Origin: Pectinophora gossypiella
Taxonomy: Eukaryota; Arthropoda; Insecta; Lepidoptera; Gelechiidae
Direction of reading: 5' to 3'
NCBI RefSeq assembly: GCF_024362695.1
Contig: NC_065417.1
Coordinates: 3,155,001 to 3,219,000, forward strand
DNA length: 64,000 nucleotides
Each line of letters begins with the position of its first letter. Position 1 is the first letter of the stretch. The position numbers were made by a program, and so were the translations under genes. The notes under the pieces were generated by a model that was not told the origin of the DNA, did no database searches, and saw only the letters and a program-made list of their open reading frames with translations. Below are positions 41,486-52,449 of this stretch, in pieces.

Positions 41486-42469
41486 ATGGATTCTGATAAA
41501 GTTGCATGTGCCTGTTCCACTGGTGGACAATGCACTTGTCTTGGAAGCACCAAACGCTGTGAGAAGTGTAACTGTGGTGAAACTTGCAACTGTAAAACAA
41601 CTGGAGAAAAATGCTGCAACGATTGCAAGTGCCAATGCAATCAAAAAACCGGGAAGCCTTGCACTTGCAAAGGTTGTACTTGCTCGCTTAAAGTTGACAA
41701 GAAATGCAAGTGCGAAGATTGCAAGTGCGACTGCAAGTGTGACAAGAAGGGATGTGTCTGCGTTCCAACTAAAGGAAAACCTTGCGTTTGCATCTGTGAA
41801 GATGACAAAGGAGATATAAAAACTTGCGAAAATTGCAAGTGTGCTAACGGAAAATGTATCTGCAAATGTGGCAAGCCGTGTCTTTGCGTATCCACTGAAG
41901 GCAAATGCTGCGTATGCATCTGCCGTGACGAGAAAGGTGACTTGAAGGTATGCAACGATTGCAACTGTGGCGAGTCTTGCAAGTGCTCATCTGTTGGAGG
42001 GAAATGCTCCAACGATTGCAAGTGCAATCAGGAAACTGGGAAAGCCAGTACTTGTAAAGATTGTACTTGCTCGCTTAAAGTTGGCAAGAAATGCAAGTGC
42101 GAAGATTGCAAGTGCGACTGCAAGTGTGACAAGAAGGGATGTGTCTGCGTCCCAACTAAAGGAAAACCTTGCGTTTGCATCTGTGAAGATGACAAAGGAG
42201 ACATAAAAACTTGCAAAAATTGCAAGTGTGTTGACGGAAAATGTGACTGCAAATGTGGCAAGGCGTGCCTTTGCGTATCAACTGAGGGCCAATGCTGCGT
42301 TTGCATTTGCCGTGACGAGAAAGGTGACTTAAAGGTATGCAATGATTGCAACTGTGGCCAGTCTTGCAAGTGTTCATCTGGTGGAGGGAAATGCTCCAAC
42401 GATTGCAAGTGCAGTCAGAAGATAACTGGAAATTGCAAGTGTGAAGACTGCAAGTGTGACAATAAGTAA
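41486..42469 (+). CDS. Giant tandem-repeat metallothionein-like protein, 327 aa
   Basis: Seen: the reading frame opens at ATG 41486 (context aaaATGG, A at -3, G at +4) and stops at TAA 42467-42469. The protein has 87 Cys in 327 residues, nearly all as CxC, CxxC or CC, mixed with Lys, Asp, Gly and Asn. It has one Met and no His, Phe, Tyr or Trp. There is no signal peptide or membrane segment, so a cytosolic protein is expected. Residues 28-158 and 159-287 are two full repeat units (131 and 129 aa), and 288-327 is a truncated third. Known: metallothioneins chelate Zn, Cu or Cd through thiolate clusters, lack aromatics and are usually 40-75 aa, so this is several times longer. Inferred: metal storage or detoxification. 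An in-frame ATG at 41354 is rejected because a splice acceptor at 41426 lies between. Keratin-associated-like or secreted Cys-rich proteins fit worse, because there is no signal peptide and CxC dominates. Confidence 0.9.
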   Translation: MDSDKVACACSTGGQCTCLGSTKRCEKCNCGETCNCKTTGEKCCNDCKCQCNQKTGKPCTCKGCTCSLKVDKKCKCEDCKCDCKCDKKGCVCVPTKGKPCVCICEDDKGDIKTCENCKCANGKCICKCGKPCLCVSTEGKCCVCICRDEKGDLKVCNDCNCGESCKCSSVGGKCSNDCKCNQETGKASTCKDCTCSLKVGKKCKCEDCKCDCKCDKKGCVCVPTKGKPCVCICEDDKGDIKTCKNCKCVDGKCDCKCGKACLCVSTEGQCCVCICRDEKGDLKVCNDCNCGQSCKCSSGGGKCSNDCKCSQKITGNCKCEDCKCDNK

Positions 42470-42512
42470 AATAAATCGGTATTTAATAAAACAAAAAAAA
42501 AGTTTTAATAAA
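42470..42512 (+). terminator. Polyadenylation signals of the metallothionein-like gene
   Basis: Three AATAAA hexamers occur just after the stop codon, at 42470-42475, 42485-42490 and 42507-42512. The third has AT-rich, T-containing sequence downstream. The 3' UTR is therefore predicted to be very short. Confidence 0.6.
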
Positions 42513-42817
42513 CATATTTTTACCCGTGTATTATTAAATGTAGTTAAAGAGTATTTTATTCACTGTTTATAGGTAGGTAACTACGTACTTTTGTATTCAA
42601 TTTTATGGGACTGGTTCAATAAAATGTTTATAAAATATTTTATAGTTTTAATTACCTTTACCTCGACTCGTACAAGTCATCGGATTCAGCGATTAGCCAC
42701 GATAATTATTGTATTGTTTTACCTGTAATAAAAACAAACATTATGTTAATCATTCATTCATTATTGTAAATCAGCTGTTTGATAGCAATGTCAAAGTTCC
42801 ATTGCTCACACTACGCG

Positions 42818-42952
42818 AGGCACGCTCTTGTCGGTGTAGCAACTACTTTTCAAGAGAAAAATAGGGCATTGGTTTCCATCTTCCCTTCCGCCCCACAGTA
42901 CTCCGTCTGACACGAGTGGGATGGCGCCCAGAGTAGTCTATTTCAAATCCGT
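42818..42952 (+). repeat. RepW copy downstream of the metallothionein gene
   Basis: 'gaggcacgctcttgtcggtg' to 'tagtctatttcaaatccgtac'. A MITE-1 follows directly. Confidence 0.65.
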
Positions 42953-43076
42953 ACAGTCATGAGCAATAAATGTACCCACTTTAAGACTCTTCGCACTAAC
43001 ATATTTGACATTTAGTGAGACTTACAGTTCAATTTGTCAAAAAAGTTAATGTGACATGGTACCAAAGTGACCGTAC
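42951..43076 (-). mobile_element. MITE-1, shortened
   Basis: Right end reads 'ccaaagtgaccgtac' directly; the usual 'tatacatattaatgctcg' is deleted. Confidence 0.75.
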
Positions 43077-43138
43077 TAGGACTCATATCCTGCGCCTCTG
43101 AATATTACTGACAATTACTGCTGCCATCTGTCAGGACA

Positions 43139-43246
43139 TTTATGATCCAAACATGATTTCGGAAATTATAGGTTTAAGCTCGTACTGGATTCGAACCTGC
43201 GACTTACTAGTGAGAGGCAAGCATTCTCCCAACGGGACTACCACGG
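43139..43246 (-). mobile_element. SINE-E head
   Basis: 'tggattcgaacctgcgacttac' (reversed B box) and 'gggactaccacggct' (5' end). Confidence 0.65.
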
Positions 43247-43341
43247 CTGTTAATAATTTATTTATTTATTATAAAGTAAAGTATTCAATACACATAGTCA
43301 TTACAGGTAAGTACATGCCTTTTGCGACATATATAAACAAT

Positions 43342-43490
43342 GTACGGTCACGAGCATTAATATGTATACACTTCGGTACCATGTCACATTAACTTTTTTG
43401 ACAAATTGAACTGTAAGTCTCACTAAATGTCAAATATGTTAATGCGACAGAGTCCTAAAAGTGGGTACATTGTATTGCTCATGCCTGTAC
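43342..43490 (+). mobile_element. MITE-1
   Basis: GTACGGTCACGAGCATTAAT to 'gctcatgcctgtac'. Opposite orientation to the copy 270 bp to the left. Confidence 0.8.
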
Positions 43491-43903
43491 TTACTTCTAT
43501 TATAAATAATAATAACATTGTTTTTTTAATAACAAAAATGAAATAAAAAAAAAATATATGAAAGTTTTACGACTTTTATATCGCTCTTCTTATCTTTCAT
43601 TACATATAATCAAAACAATAAACAAACATAACAATATGGCCGAAAAAAAAAAACATAATACTAGTCATAAGCAATTAAGAAAACAAATTATCAGCCTGAC
43701 GGCGCACTGCGTAATGACAGATGATAAGTGCTTATTAAAGCCGTGGACGTCAAAAATTATGACGTTATGACGTGACGGGCGGTGCGCGTGAGTTGTCAGT
43801 GACAGGTGGTGGCGCGCAGCTTGGGTGGGATTTTTGGGTGGTGGGTTTTGACATTTCAAGGACGATGTGGGTTTAGAACCTGTGCTATAAACGCAAGAAC
43901 AAC

Positions 43904-44236
43904 GACCTCCGTGGTCCAGTGGTTGAGCGTTGGGCTCACGATCCGGAGGTCCGGGGTTCGATTCCCGGTGGGCACATATCACAAAAATTACTTTGTGGTC
44001 TCTAGTTTGGTTAGGACATTACTGGCTGATCACCAGATTGTCCGAAAGCAAGATGATCCGTGCTTTGGAAGGCACATTAAGCCGTTGGTCCCGGTTACTA
44101 CTTACTGATATATATTCATAAGTAATTGTTACCATGAGCCATGTTAGGGGCCTTTGGCGGCTCAATAGTAACCCTGATACCAGGGCTGATGAGGTTGGTA
44201 ATCCACCTCACAACCCACACGTTAGAAGAGAAGAAC
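43904..44236 (+). mobile_element. SINE-A, full length
   Basis: Head CCGTGGTCCAGTGG, B box GGTTCGATTCC, complete 3' end 'caacccacacgttagaagag'. Two long ORFs across it are artefacts. Confidence 0.9.
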
Positions 44237-44289
44237 GTAAGAATATATTTGGACTACGATTAAGGTAAGTCACAATATCGGTATTATGA

Positions 44290-44480
44290 ACAGCCTCCGT
44301 AATCTAGTGGTTAGAGCGTCGGGCTCACGAGCTGGAGGTCCGGGTTCGATTCCCGATGGGGACATTGTCGAAATATTTTTGTGAGACTGCTCTTTGGCTA
44401 GGACATTGCAGGCTTGAATCACCTGATTGTCTGAAAAATGAGATGATTCCGTGCTTCGGAAGGCATGTTAAGGAGTATAC
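44290..44480 (+). mobile_element. SINE-B, 3'-truncated
   Basis: Head 'gcctccgtaatctagtgg' with B box GGTTCGATTCCC; it skips from 'ggaaggcatgttaagg' to 'agtatactcc'. Confidence 0.75.
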
Positions 44481-44654
44481 TCCAACGCGCTTATTTATAA
44501 AACGAATACCAATTCTGTTAAGACTGCTGCTACTGTGCAGTTAATTTAACTGGCAGTGCTGACCCAGTTAGTAACCGAGCCAGATCGCGATAACCGAAAT
44601 AGTTAAACTTGAACTCTTAGTTTAGCCGTTAGCCTTCTATGTTCTCATGACTCA

Positions 44655-44745
44655 CAAATAACATAACGTAGCATCATGCGTATGTCCCCTATAGGGTAGG
44701 CAGAGGTGTATAGTATAGACACCCACTCCTCGCCAGCTACGTAAT
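44655..44745 (+). repeat. RepG copy
   Basis: 'catgcgtatgtcccctatagggtaggcagagg' to 'actcctcgccagctacg'. Confidence 0.55.
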
Positions 44746-44989
44746 TTATAAAAAAATAATTCGTATAGAAGGCCATAAACACGATTTCTTTTTTTATTGA
44801 TGATCCACATCGTCACTTACAGGTGACATTGTGATCAAACGCGAGCAAAAAAAAGGTCTAACACATAACCCTCCTTTTGCTTCGTCGTGGTCGGGTAAAT
44901 ACACCTAAGTCTTGTCTTCTGTTTGAGAGTTAACCTCTGCGCAAGTACCGGCGCTATGTTTAGGAACGGTTTTTCGTTCGACAATAGAT

Positions 44990-45308
44990 GTTGTGAGGTG
45001 AAATACCATCCTCATCAACCCTGGTGTCAGGGTTACTATTGAACCGCCAAAGGCCCCTCACATGGCTCATGTAACGACTACTAACTTGCATCAGTAAGTA
45101 GTAACCGGGACCAACGTGCCTTCCAAAGCACGGATCATCTTTCGGACAATCAGGTGATCAGCCTGTAATGTCCTGACCCAACTAGGGATCACAAAGTTAT
45201 TTTCGTGATATGTCCCCTCCGTGATTTGTGATTTTCGTGATATGTATGATATGCCGGGACCTCCGGATCGTAAGCCGAACGCTCAAACTACTGGACTACG
45301 GAGGCTGT
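44990..45308 (-). mobile_element. SINE-A, near full length
   Basis: Reversed. The B box region is disrupted by a short local duplication of 'gtgatttgtgattttcgtgatatgt' near 45220-45250. Confidence 0.8.
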
Positions 45309-45590
45309 TATTAGACCAATGACTGGTGGTGAACCGTATCGCTGCCTGTAATGGTCGATACCCACTTCTGTTATACATTTATGGTAAGGCTAATTTCCCT
45401 ACAATATTAAAGTACGTACTAATTATTCAATTTTACCTGGTATCTTCACACATTCTACTTCAATGTTGCCATTGTAATTAGCTTCGTAACTGCATGCTGT
45501 TATTATGGAGTTAACGGGAATGTGATGCTTAATCGTTGAATTTATAGGTACTTAACTGAGTTTCAAACTGGGGTCTCATTTATTTGATAA

Positions 45591-45656
45591 CATACATACA
45601 TAAACTCACGCCTATTTCCCACCGGGGTAAGCAGAGACTATAGAATTCCATTTGCA
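45591..45656 (-). mobile_element. LINE-K 3' terminus
   Basis: 'acataaactcacgcctatttccc' to 'gaattccatttgc' only. Confidence 0.6.
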
Positions 45657-45674
45657 TTTTTTTCCATTTTTTTT

Positions 45675-46017
45675 TATTTGATACAATAACATAAATAGCC
45701 TATATACGTCCCACAGCTGGGCACAGGCCTCCTCTCAATCAACCGGAGAGGGTATGGAGCATACTCCACCACGCTGCTCCACTGCGGGTTGGTGGAGGTG
45801 TTTTTACGGCTAATAGCCGGGACCAACGGCTTAACGTGCCCTCCGAAGCACGGAATCAACTTACTTTTTCGGACAATCAGGTGATTCAAGCCTGAAAAGT
45901 CCTTACCAAACAAAGGACAGTCTCACAAAGTGATTTCGACAATGTCCCCATCGGGAATCGAACCCGGACCTCCAGATCGTGAGCCTAACGTTCTTACCAC
46001 TAGACCACGGAGGCTGT
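45675..46017 (-). mobile_element. SINE-B, full length
   Basis: Best complete copy: 'ctagaccacggaggc' head, GGGAATCGAACCCGG B box, shared domain, tail GTCCCACAGCTGGGCACAGG. About 340 bp. Confidence 0.9.
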
Positions 46018-46100
46018 TATTTGCTAACTTAGCTGAAAATTCCTTCGTTGATATCCACATATCGACTGTCGAATGAGGTTTCAGCTAAGTAATCATTATA

Positions 46101-46396
46101 CGGTCTCCGTGGTCCAGTGCTTGTGCGTTGGGCTCACGATCCGGAGGTCCCGGGTTTGAGTCACGGTGGGAATATATCACAAAAATCACATAGTGATTTC
46201 TAGTTTTGTTAGGACATTACAGACTGATCACCTGATTGTCCGAAAGTAAGGCCGTTGGTACCAGTAAATAATTACTCACTGATGAGTAATCGTTACACGA
46301 GCCATGTCAGGGGCTTTTGGCGGCACAATAATACCCTGACACCAAGGCAGATGGGGTTTGGTAATCCACCTCACAACCCACACGATAGAAGAAGAT
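46101..46396 (+). mobile_element. SINE-A, near full length
   Basis: B box mutated to GGTTTGAGTCAC and most of the shared central domain deleted ('gaaagtaaggccgttgg'). Inactive. Confidence 0.8.
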
Positions 46397-46461
46397 TGGC
46401 CTAATAAAGCTCGGTGACACGAGAGTCGATAATACATATAGCTTAAACTAGCTACAAGTCC

Positions 46462-46640
46462 CATCTAGAAGGACGACCATAGACCAAATTGGGAATGTCT
46501 TTACAAAATGTTTAGTACGATCGGCGTTCTACTCTGACCCAGGAGAAGTAAGGGAAGTGTGTCAGGATCGAAGCAAATATAATTCCACAGTCTCTACTTA
46601 ACCGTGTCGGGAAAAGGCGTGACTTTATGTGTGTATGTAT
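46462..46640 (+). mobile_element. LINE-K 3' end
   Basis: 'agaaggacgaccatagacc', 'gtgtcaggatcgaagc', then GGCGTGACTTTATGTGTGTA. The MKRLMN region is deleted. Confidence 0.65.
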
Positions 46641-46739
46641 GAACAGGTCGTCTTAATCGTCATAATGCTATAAATATGTTTGGTATTGGAGTCTCATACA
46701 CCAAATAGAAGAAGAAGTAGATAAGCATCATCAGAATTG

Positions 46740-46830
46740 ACCCAAAACTTCTGAAAATGTTAGTGTTTTGTTAATTATTTTCAGTTCCATACTTTTGCGA
46801 TGGAAAATTCCAATTGAATCATGATTTTAT
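46740..46830 (-). mobile_element. MITE-2 fragment
   Basis: 'ttttcagttccatacttttgcg' and 'ggaaaattccaattg'. It runs straight into RepV. Confidence 0.45.
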
Positions 46831-47095
46831 TGGCGTGACATATTGTAGATTTGCCGCATATGACATTAACTACTTGGCCGGGCAGATGGGGAGCGCTGAG
46901 GGCTCTTACCCGGTACAAAATTTAAGACAACAGGCCTGAGGATGCCCAGTTGGGCGCGAACTTTGGCTCGGGGCGTTATCTGGAAGGATAATATTTGAAG
47001 ACCCTGGTGGATCGATAGGGATAAGCGCTGAATGAGGGATATGTCGACCACGCCGGCGGGGTCGGTGTCGGTAGCTGATTAACCGCCGCTTTGAA
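46831..47095 (+). repeat. RepV copy
   Basis: 'gcgtgacatattgtagatttgcc' to 'ccacgccggcggggtcggtg'. ORFs on the other strand are artefacts. Confidence 0.75.
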
Positions 47096-47814
47096 GCTGA
47101 TTTAAGACGTAGGTCTGGTACAGTGTCACTAACACCCTGTATATTTTTTTTATTTTTTTTTACTTGCATTAGCCGTTTATTTTTTATTTATTTATTTATT
47201 TCTCTCTCTAGAAAGGATCACTTAATAACTAATGGGTACATTTAATGTTTTGACAGAATACCTTTGAGAGAGCTGGAGTCTGTACTGGGCTCGAAACCAA
47301 TATAAACATACGACAGAAATAAAAAAAAAAACCGCCCACTTTTCTCAAAGCCCGTAATGACAGTTCTTGCTGAGAAAACTGCGTGAAAAGTACCCACATT
47401 TGACTGCCCGTTACTGCACAATTACGATAGATGGCGCTATAGCGCGGTGACAGCTCTTAACTGCGATGGCAGTTAATAGTAACTGCTCTAGAATGTTAGT
47501 AATAACATACTCAAGTTTCAAGTTAACTGGAGTCAGTTTGATGTTAGTAAGTACGGGTTTTCTTTTCTATTTCCTGCCCACCCTGCAAGTAAATACTTGC
47601 GTGTAATAGGTATGATTAGGCTTAAGTAGGAGTTTTCCATTTTGAGTCATTTAAAGTGTTTGCAATGGTGTTGGTCTGTTTACGGGATACGTAGGTGTAG
47701 CATACTCCACTACGTCACTCTAATGCGGTTAAGGTTTATCGGACAGAGTAAAAAAAAACATATTTTTTTTATTAAGCGGCGATACGGCTCACTACTAAAG
47801 ACGTTGGTCTAACA

Positions 47815-47900
47815 GATGTCGATGAGGTGTGCGTACTTAGTTCATCTAGCGATGGATGTACCTCTGACTACCCCGATTGGGATATAGTTGTGAGCTTATA
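47815..47900 (+). repeat. RepT fragment
   Basis: 'gatgaggtgtgcgtacttag' and 'tgactaccccgattgggatatag'. Confidence 0.5.
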
Positions 47901-47967
47901 TTACGTTATTATTAAACATTTCAATCGACTGTAATTAAAATCGAGTACCTACCTATTACTTTACGTT

Positions 47968-48160
47968 AAGCTGTTGGTCCCGGTTACTAACTATAGAATA
48001 GAATAGAAAAAGTTTATTATAAAAGGACGCCACACACAAAAACTAACTGATGTAAGTAGTCGTTACATGAGCCGTGTCAGGGGCCTTTGGCGGCTCAATA
48101 GTAACCCTGAAAACAGGGTTGATGGGGTTGGTAATCCATCTCACAACCCAATAGAAAAGA
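47968..48160 (+). mobile_element. SINE-A 3' half with a 49-bp nested insertion
   Basis: 'ctgttggtcccggttactaac' continues after the insertion with 'tgatgtaagtagtcgttac'. The insertion (47993-48041) has a 7-bp duplication ACTAACT at 47986-47992 and 48042-48048. It is a reversed LINE terminus. Confidence 0.75.
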
Positions 48161-49239
48161 GAAAGAGAGAGACTTTGCTAAATCTCATTACAAAATTCTC
48201 GTCATGTTCAAAACTAATACAAAACTGATTTACAGTCTGAACACTTGATTTAATGATTTTGAACCTAAGTATTGTTGATAAAGGAAACTTCGCCTCAACA
48301 CACTATTACCCTATTACTTTACCATATCATTTTCTGTCTACCCCACTATGATTTCCTTGCGAAGCTATCTTGTTACCGCGGCGTCTGTGGCGTATTCTCA
48401 ACAACATCGGTATGATAAGATAAAATATTGTTCTGAAAGTAATTCACGCCAGCAAAATATAGTAATAGTCTAAGATGGTTTGAGCGACTCGGCTGTTCCG
48501 AGCTGTGTAATAAGTGTGCGCGATTGTCCGTTATTTTGTGACACTGTGTGGTATAAGTCAGACGCTTCAAGCCGTCAGTTTGGCCGTAATCGGTGCGGCC
48601 GAAGGTGAACGTCAGAATGGCCGGTCGCTGGATGTATTGAAAGTTGAAATGCTGCTAGAGTCACACCGCGGACACTTCATACGAACAACCTCGTTTTACA
48701 TAGACTGACTAGATAGGATGACTGTAAATGTAATTCAAATTCTAAAATAAGTTAAGTACGTAGTCGTTACTTGACTTCCGTCAGGGGCCTTTGGCGGCGC
48801 AATAATAACCCTGACACCAGGCTTAATGAGGTTGGTCATCCACTTCACAACCCACACGATAGAAGACCTAATCCTTTTCACGCGTCATGTCCTAACTTAA
48901 CCCACACCCAAAGTTATAGTTTACAATCCACTTAAGTTACGGAGTTACGGTAACCGACGTGGCGTTCAAACAAACGACTGCGACAGAAGCGATTGGCATC
49001 GATCGCAGTTACCACTAGAGCAACGTGGTGCGGTGCGGCCGCGATTATGAAGATATGCCTGTATTGACTGTAACTTGCTTGTCATGGAGTATGCAGGGCA
49101 ATTGATCGCTAGAGGTGGTCTAGTAACGTGTTTGATACTTATAGCTGTTTATTGGGGGACTATCTGATGGGAATGTGGGCCGCACATCATGAGTTTTCAC
49201 ACCTGACGCGTCTATTTGTAGCCTGAAGATGTTAACATA
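48161..49239. other. Low-copy DNA with MITE-4 and SINE-A scraps
   Basis: MITE-4 piece at 48655-48710 ('aacaacctcgttttacatag') and a SINE-A 3' end at 48755-48868. The rest, including moderately GC-rich 48930-49060, is unassigned. No credible ORF. Confidence 0.45.
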
Positions 49240-49345
49240 ACATAATATAAGCTCACGACTACATCCCAATAGGGGTAACAAGATGATATAAGTACCCACA
49301 CCTCACCGAGCTTTCTATTAGACCAACGAGATAGGTGATGAGCCG
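49240..49345 (-). repeat. RepT/SINE-D 3' end
   Basis: 'gctcacgactacatcccaatagggg' and 'gatgagccgtatcgccg', reverse. Confidence 0.5.
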
Positions 49346-49364
49346 TATCGCCGCACATAATGTT

Positions 49365-49760
49365 TTTTTTGACGTGACTTATTGTAGATTTGCCGCAGAT
49401 GACATTAACTACTTGGCCGGACAAATGGGGAGCGCTGAAGGCTCACACCCGGTAAGTTTAAGACAACAGCTGAGGGTGCCCAGTTGGGCGCGAACCTCGG
49501 CTCAGGGCGTCGTCTGAGAGGAAACATATTTGCAAGAAATAATCGACCCTAGTGGGTCGATAGCGATAAGCGCTGATTGAAAGATATAGTCGACCACGCC
49601 GGCGGGGTCGATATCGGGGTCTTGAAGTGTTTGGTGTCGCGAGCTGATTGGCCGCCTCTATGGCTAGAGCAATCGGGTTGTCGGGATCGTATATTACGTC
49701 CTTCGGACGCCGACACTTTTCAGTACCGTCCCTAAGCGGGATGTATTCGGAAGCCGAAAA
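49365..49760 (+). repeat. RepV, longest copy
   Basis: From 'tttgacgtgacttattgtag' through GGCCGGACAAATGGGGAGCG, CCCAGTTGGGCGCGAACC, GTCGACCACGCCGGCGGGG and 'cgatcgggttgtcgggatcg' to 'ctaagcgggatgtattcgg'. Use this as the family reference. No ORF with known motif, so its class is unknown. Confidence 0.8.
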
Positions 49761-49861
49761 TCGCCGTAACTACCAAGGGATTTGGGTGGTGCGGGCACAT
49801 TATGGTCGAGTAAACTGTTTTAGTGAAAACTAAAGTGCATTCCCATTGCCGTTGTTCCAAA

Positions 49862-49955
49862 ATCTTAACCGGGTGAGGGCTCTCAGAGCTCAATATTTGT
49901 TCGGCCAAACAGTAAATGCCTTTTGAGGTACATCTACAGATTGTCACGTAAAAAA
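49862..49955 (-). repeat. RepV end, inverted relative to its neighbour
   Basis: 'aaccgggtgagggctctcag' to 'cagattgtcacgtaaaaaa'. Together with 49365-49760 it forms a head-to-head pair. Confidence 0.65.
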
Positions 49956-50635
49956 AGAACATTTTGAGAAACGATTTTTGTTTTCATAGCACTCACCCGT
50001 GTTAAGGGACTCACAATTTTGAAAAACACTCAAAGATGCGGTTACGCACGCGCCATACTTGAAGTATATGCAGTATGTTTATATGCCTACGTGTATAACT
50101 TCAAATATTGACCGTTGACCATCTTCTGTCATCCAATGAAGAACATATCAGTTTGTTCAGTAAATTCTATTCTGATTCCAATTTCGTCAGATGTGATGTT
50201 ATATCTTAACAAATATGTGTTAGAATCTTGTCGTTTTGTAAAGCAATCAAAAAGTGTTTACTGTTAGAACAGAATCGATCGGCCGAATCTCGACTGATAC
50301 AACACTACGCACAAACAAAATGAACGTCACAGCACTGGCTTTTACACTTGGACAGACATAACTTGTATATATAATACTAATAACCTGGTACCGCGCATTG
50401 AAGCTATTGTAAAAATGTTTTCTATGTGGGATATATAAATAAAAGGGATATTTTATTTATCTTCACTTCTTTTAACTTCTTTTTTATACAATAAACAAAT
50501 GCACCTCACACTCTGACCCTCATTATAATACACACCAACATTGTACCTCTATAGACTTTTTAAAAACTTCCTTCCGTTATTAGCCATCCTAAATTCATAC
50601 CATAAACAACCAAATCCTAATTAAGTAAATCTTAA
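49956..50635. other. AT-rich low-copy DNA
   Basis: No recognised element or gene. Confidence 0.5.
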
Positions 50636-50768
50636 TTGTCCTTCCTGGTGAAGGTCGCGGGAAGCCGCTGGATGCGGGCAGCGCAGGACCGATCGTCGTG
50701 GAGATCCTTGGGGGAGGCCTATGCCCAGCTGTGGGCATCGTACGGCTGATGATGATGATGATGATGTC
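50636..50768 (+). mobile_element. LINE-Q-related 3' end with GAT tail
   Basis: One frame reads G-S-R-W-M-R-A-A-Q-D-R-S-S-W-R-S-L-G-E-A-Y-A-Q-L-W-A and a stop, an RTE-like C-terminus. GGCCTATGCCCAGCTGTGGG and (GAT)n follow. Confidence 0.7.
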
Positions 50769-51690
50769 CTTCCATAGTATTCTCTATTACTTTCTCTATT
50801 ATCTGTATTGAAATATAATCACTGCATGTACTTACTGAAGTAGTTACATGACTCATGCAACGACTGCTTACATACATTTTTAAGTAAATAATAGTCGCAA
50901 TCTAACTACGAATACGAAAAAGTAAGTGTGGATTTTTCAACCCCCAAAACCCAATTGATAATAAAGAAAAATACTTCGCAGAGTTGAATGTATTAAACAA
51001 ATTTAAATAAATGTAAACACTTCACGAATTAACTTAGGTTCTTATTTCAAATCTCTGCGTTTATTATTAAAAAAAAATAGAAGGCCTATCTAGTAAAAGG
51101 GCAAGAAACAAAAACATAATTGCAATTAACTTTTTGTTACAGTTTGACATTTAGGTCAACTTTTTATATTTCGAAGCCATTTGTCACTCGCGGGCTTTTT
51201 AAATCATTCCACAGAGTAAAAGGGCACAAAGAAAAAATAAATTTGTTTATGGTTTATTTTTTTCACGTTTATTTTTTTTATTATTATTTTATTCTTGTGT
51301 CTGTAGGAGTAGCCACAAATCGTCAGAAAAGAAATCGAAGAATCGTCAGCAAATCAGTCGCAGGCAGACAAAAATCATGCTCGTAATCTTTATAGGTATG
51401 GGCAGAGTCGCAAGTTACATATCGGGACATAATTTTCTACAAGTGTAGGTCCACCAGTTCCTCCTCTATGCGAAATTCTCGCCTGTGTATCGTCTATGTG
51501 ATAAAGCTGTGGGTTCAAGTCCCGTTCGAGTCAATTTTTTTCCGTTTTAAATTTTCTCTTTGTGAGTTTCCCTAAGCACGGGTGTTATAAAAACAAAAAT
51601 AATTTAGGACATATCTCATACTTTCTTTCTTTCTTTCTTCTTTCTTTCTTTCATCATCCGCTCTACAAATATATTTTAGTTTCACTGGTT
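50769..51690. other. AT-rich DNA with a TTTC microsatellite and SINE-F scrap
   Basis: SINE-F B-box fragment at 51498-51535 (GGGTTCAAGTCCCG) and (CTTT)n at 51622-51652. An 88-aa ORF at 51120-51386 has no recognisable feature. Confidence 0.4.
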
Positions 51691-51694
51691 GCTA

Positions 51695-51785
51695 TACAAT
51701 CTTCTGTGGCCTCTATTGTGTATGGATGCAAGTTGTTTTCTGACGCTTATGGCTCGTCTATCCCTATTGGGATAATGGCGTGAGT
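51695..51785 (+). mobile_element. LINE 3' terminus, diverged
   Basis: 'tggatgcaagttgttttctg' and 'atccctattgggataatggcgtgag' resemble 37850 and 56127. Confidence 0.45.
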
Positions 51786-51896
51786 TATGATTATGTTGAA
51801 AGTACGTAGATGGGTTTATATAAGTACCTATGAGAAATTTGCAAATAAGCCAAGCAATGGCAACACTGACTTCCACATTTTTTTTGACACGTGACC

Positions 51897-52040
51897 GTAC
51901 CACGAGCATTAATAGTACACACTTTGGTACCATGTCACATTAACTTTTTTGACAAATTGAACTGTAAGTCTCACTAAATGTCAAATATGTTAGTGCGACA
52001 GAGTCCTAAAGTGGGTACATTATATTGCTCATGACTGTAC
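51897..52040 (+). mobile_element. MITE-1
   Basis: 'cacgagcattaatagtacac' to 'tgctcatgactgtac'. A SINE-A end follows immediately. Confidence 0.8.
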
Positions 52041-52041
52041 A

Positions 52042-52266
52042 GTCTTCTTCTATCGTATTGGCTTTTTCTGGTTTCAGGACTTGATTTAAAAAGCAGCCAA
52101 AGGCCCCTGACATGGCTCATGTAACGACTACGTACTTGCATCAGTAAGTACTAACCGGGACCGACAACGCCTTAACGTGCCTTCCGAAGCACGGAACATC
52201 TTACTTTCGGACAATCGAGTGATCAACCTGCAATGTTCTAACCAAACCAGGGCCTCACAAAGTGAC
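52042..52266 (-). mobile_element. SINE-A lacking its head
   Basis: Reversed, from 'cttcttctatcgtattgg' to 'ggcctcacaaagtgac'. Confidence 0.75.
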
Positions 52267-52449
52267 TTAATACAGTAAGTAATATATATACTGCTAACTC
52301 AAATATGTTTCTGAACCAAAACAAGCCAGTTGCTAATGCGTGCCGGTTGTTTGTGAAACGAGTCCTGTAGGTCACTCCTGCGCAACCGGTTCGTAAGCGA
52401 CGAGAATGAAAGGAAAAAAATGTATGGCAAATTTTGTATAGGGGTTTTT

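Noticed and set aside
41641..42408. Two long minus-strand ORFs (128 and 126 aa) and plus-frame ORFs over the metallothionein exon
   Set aside because: They are repeat-driven shadows: the Cys-rich repeat codons read open in other frames. Their composition (Leu, Gln, His, Ser) has no family match.
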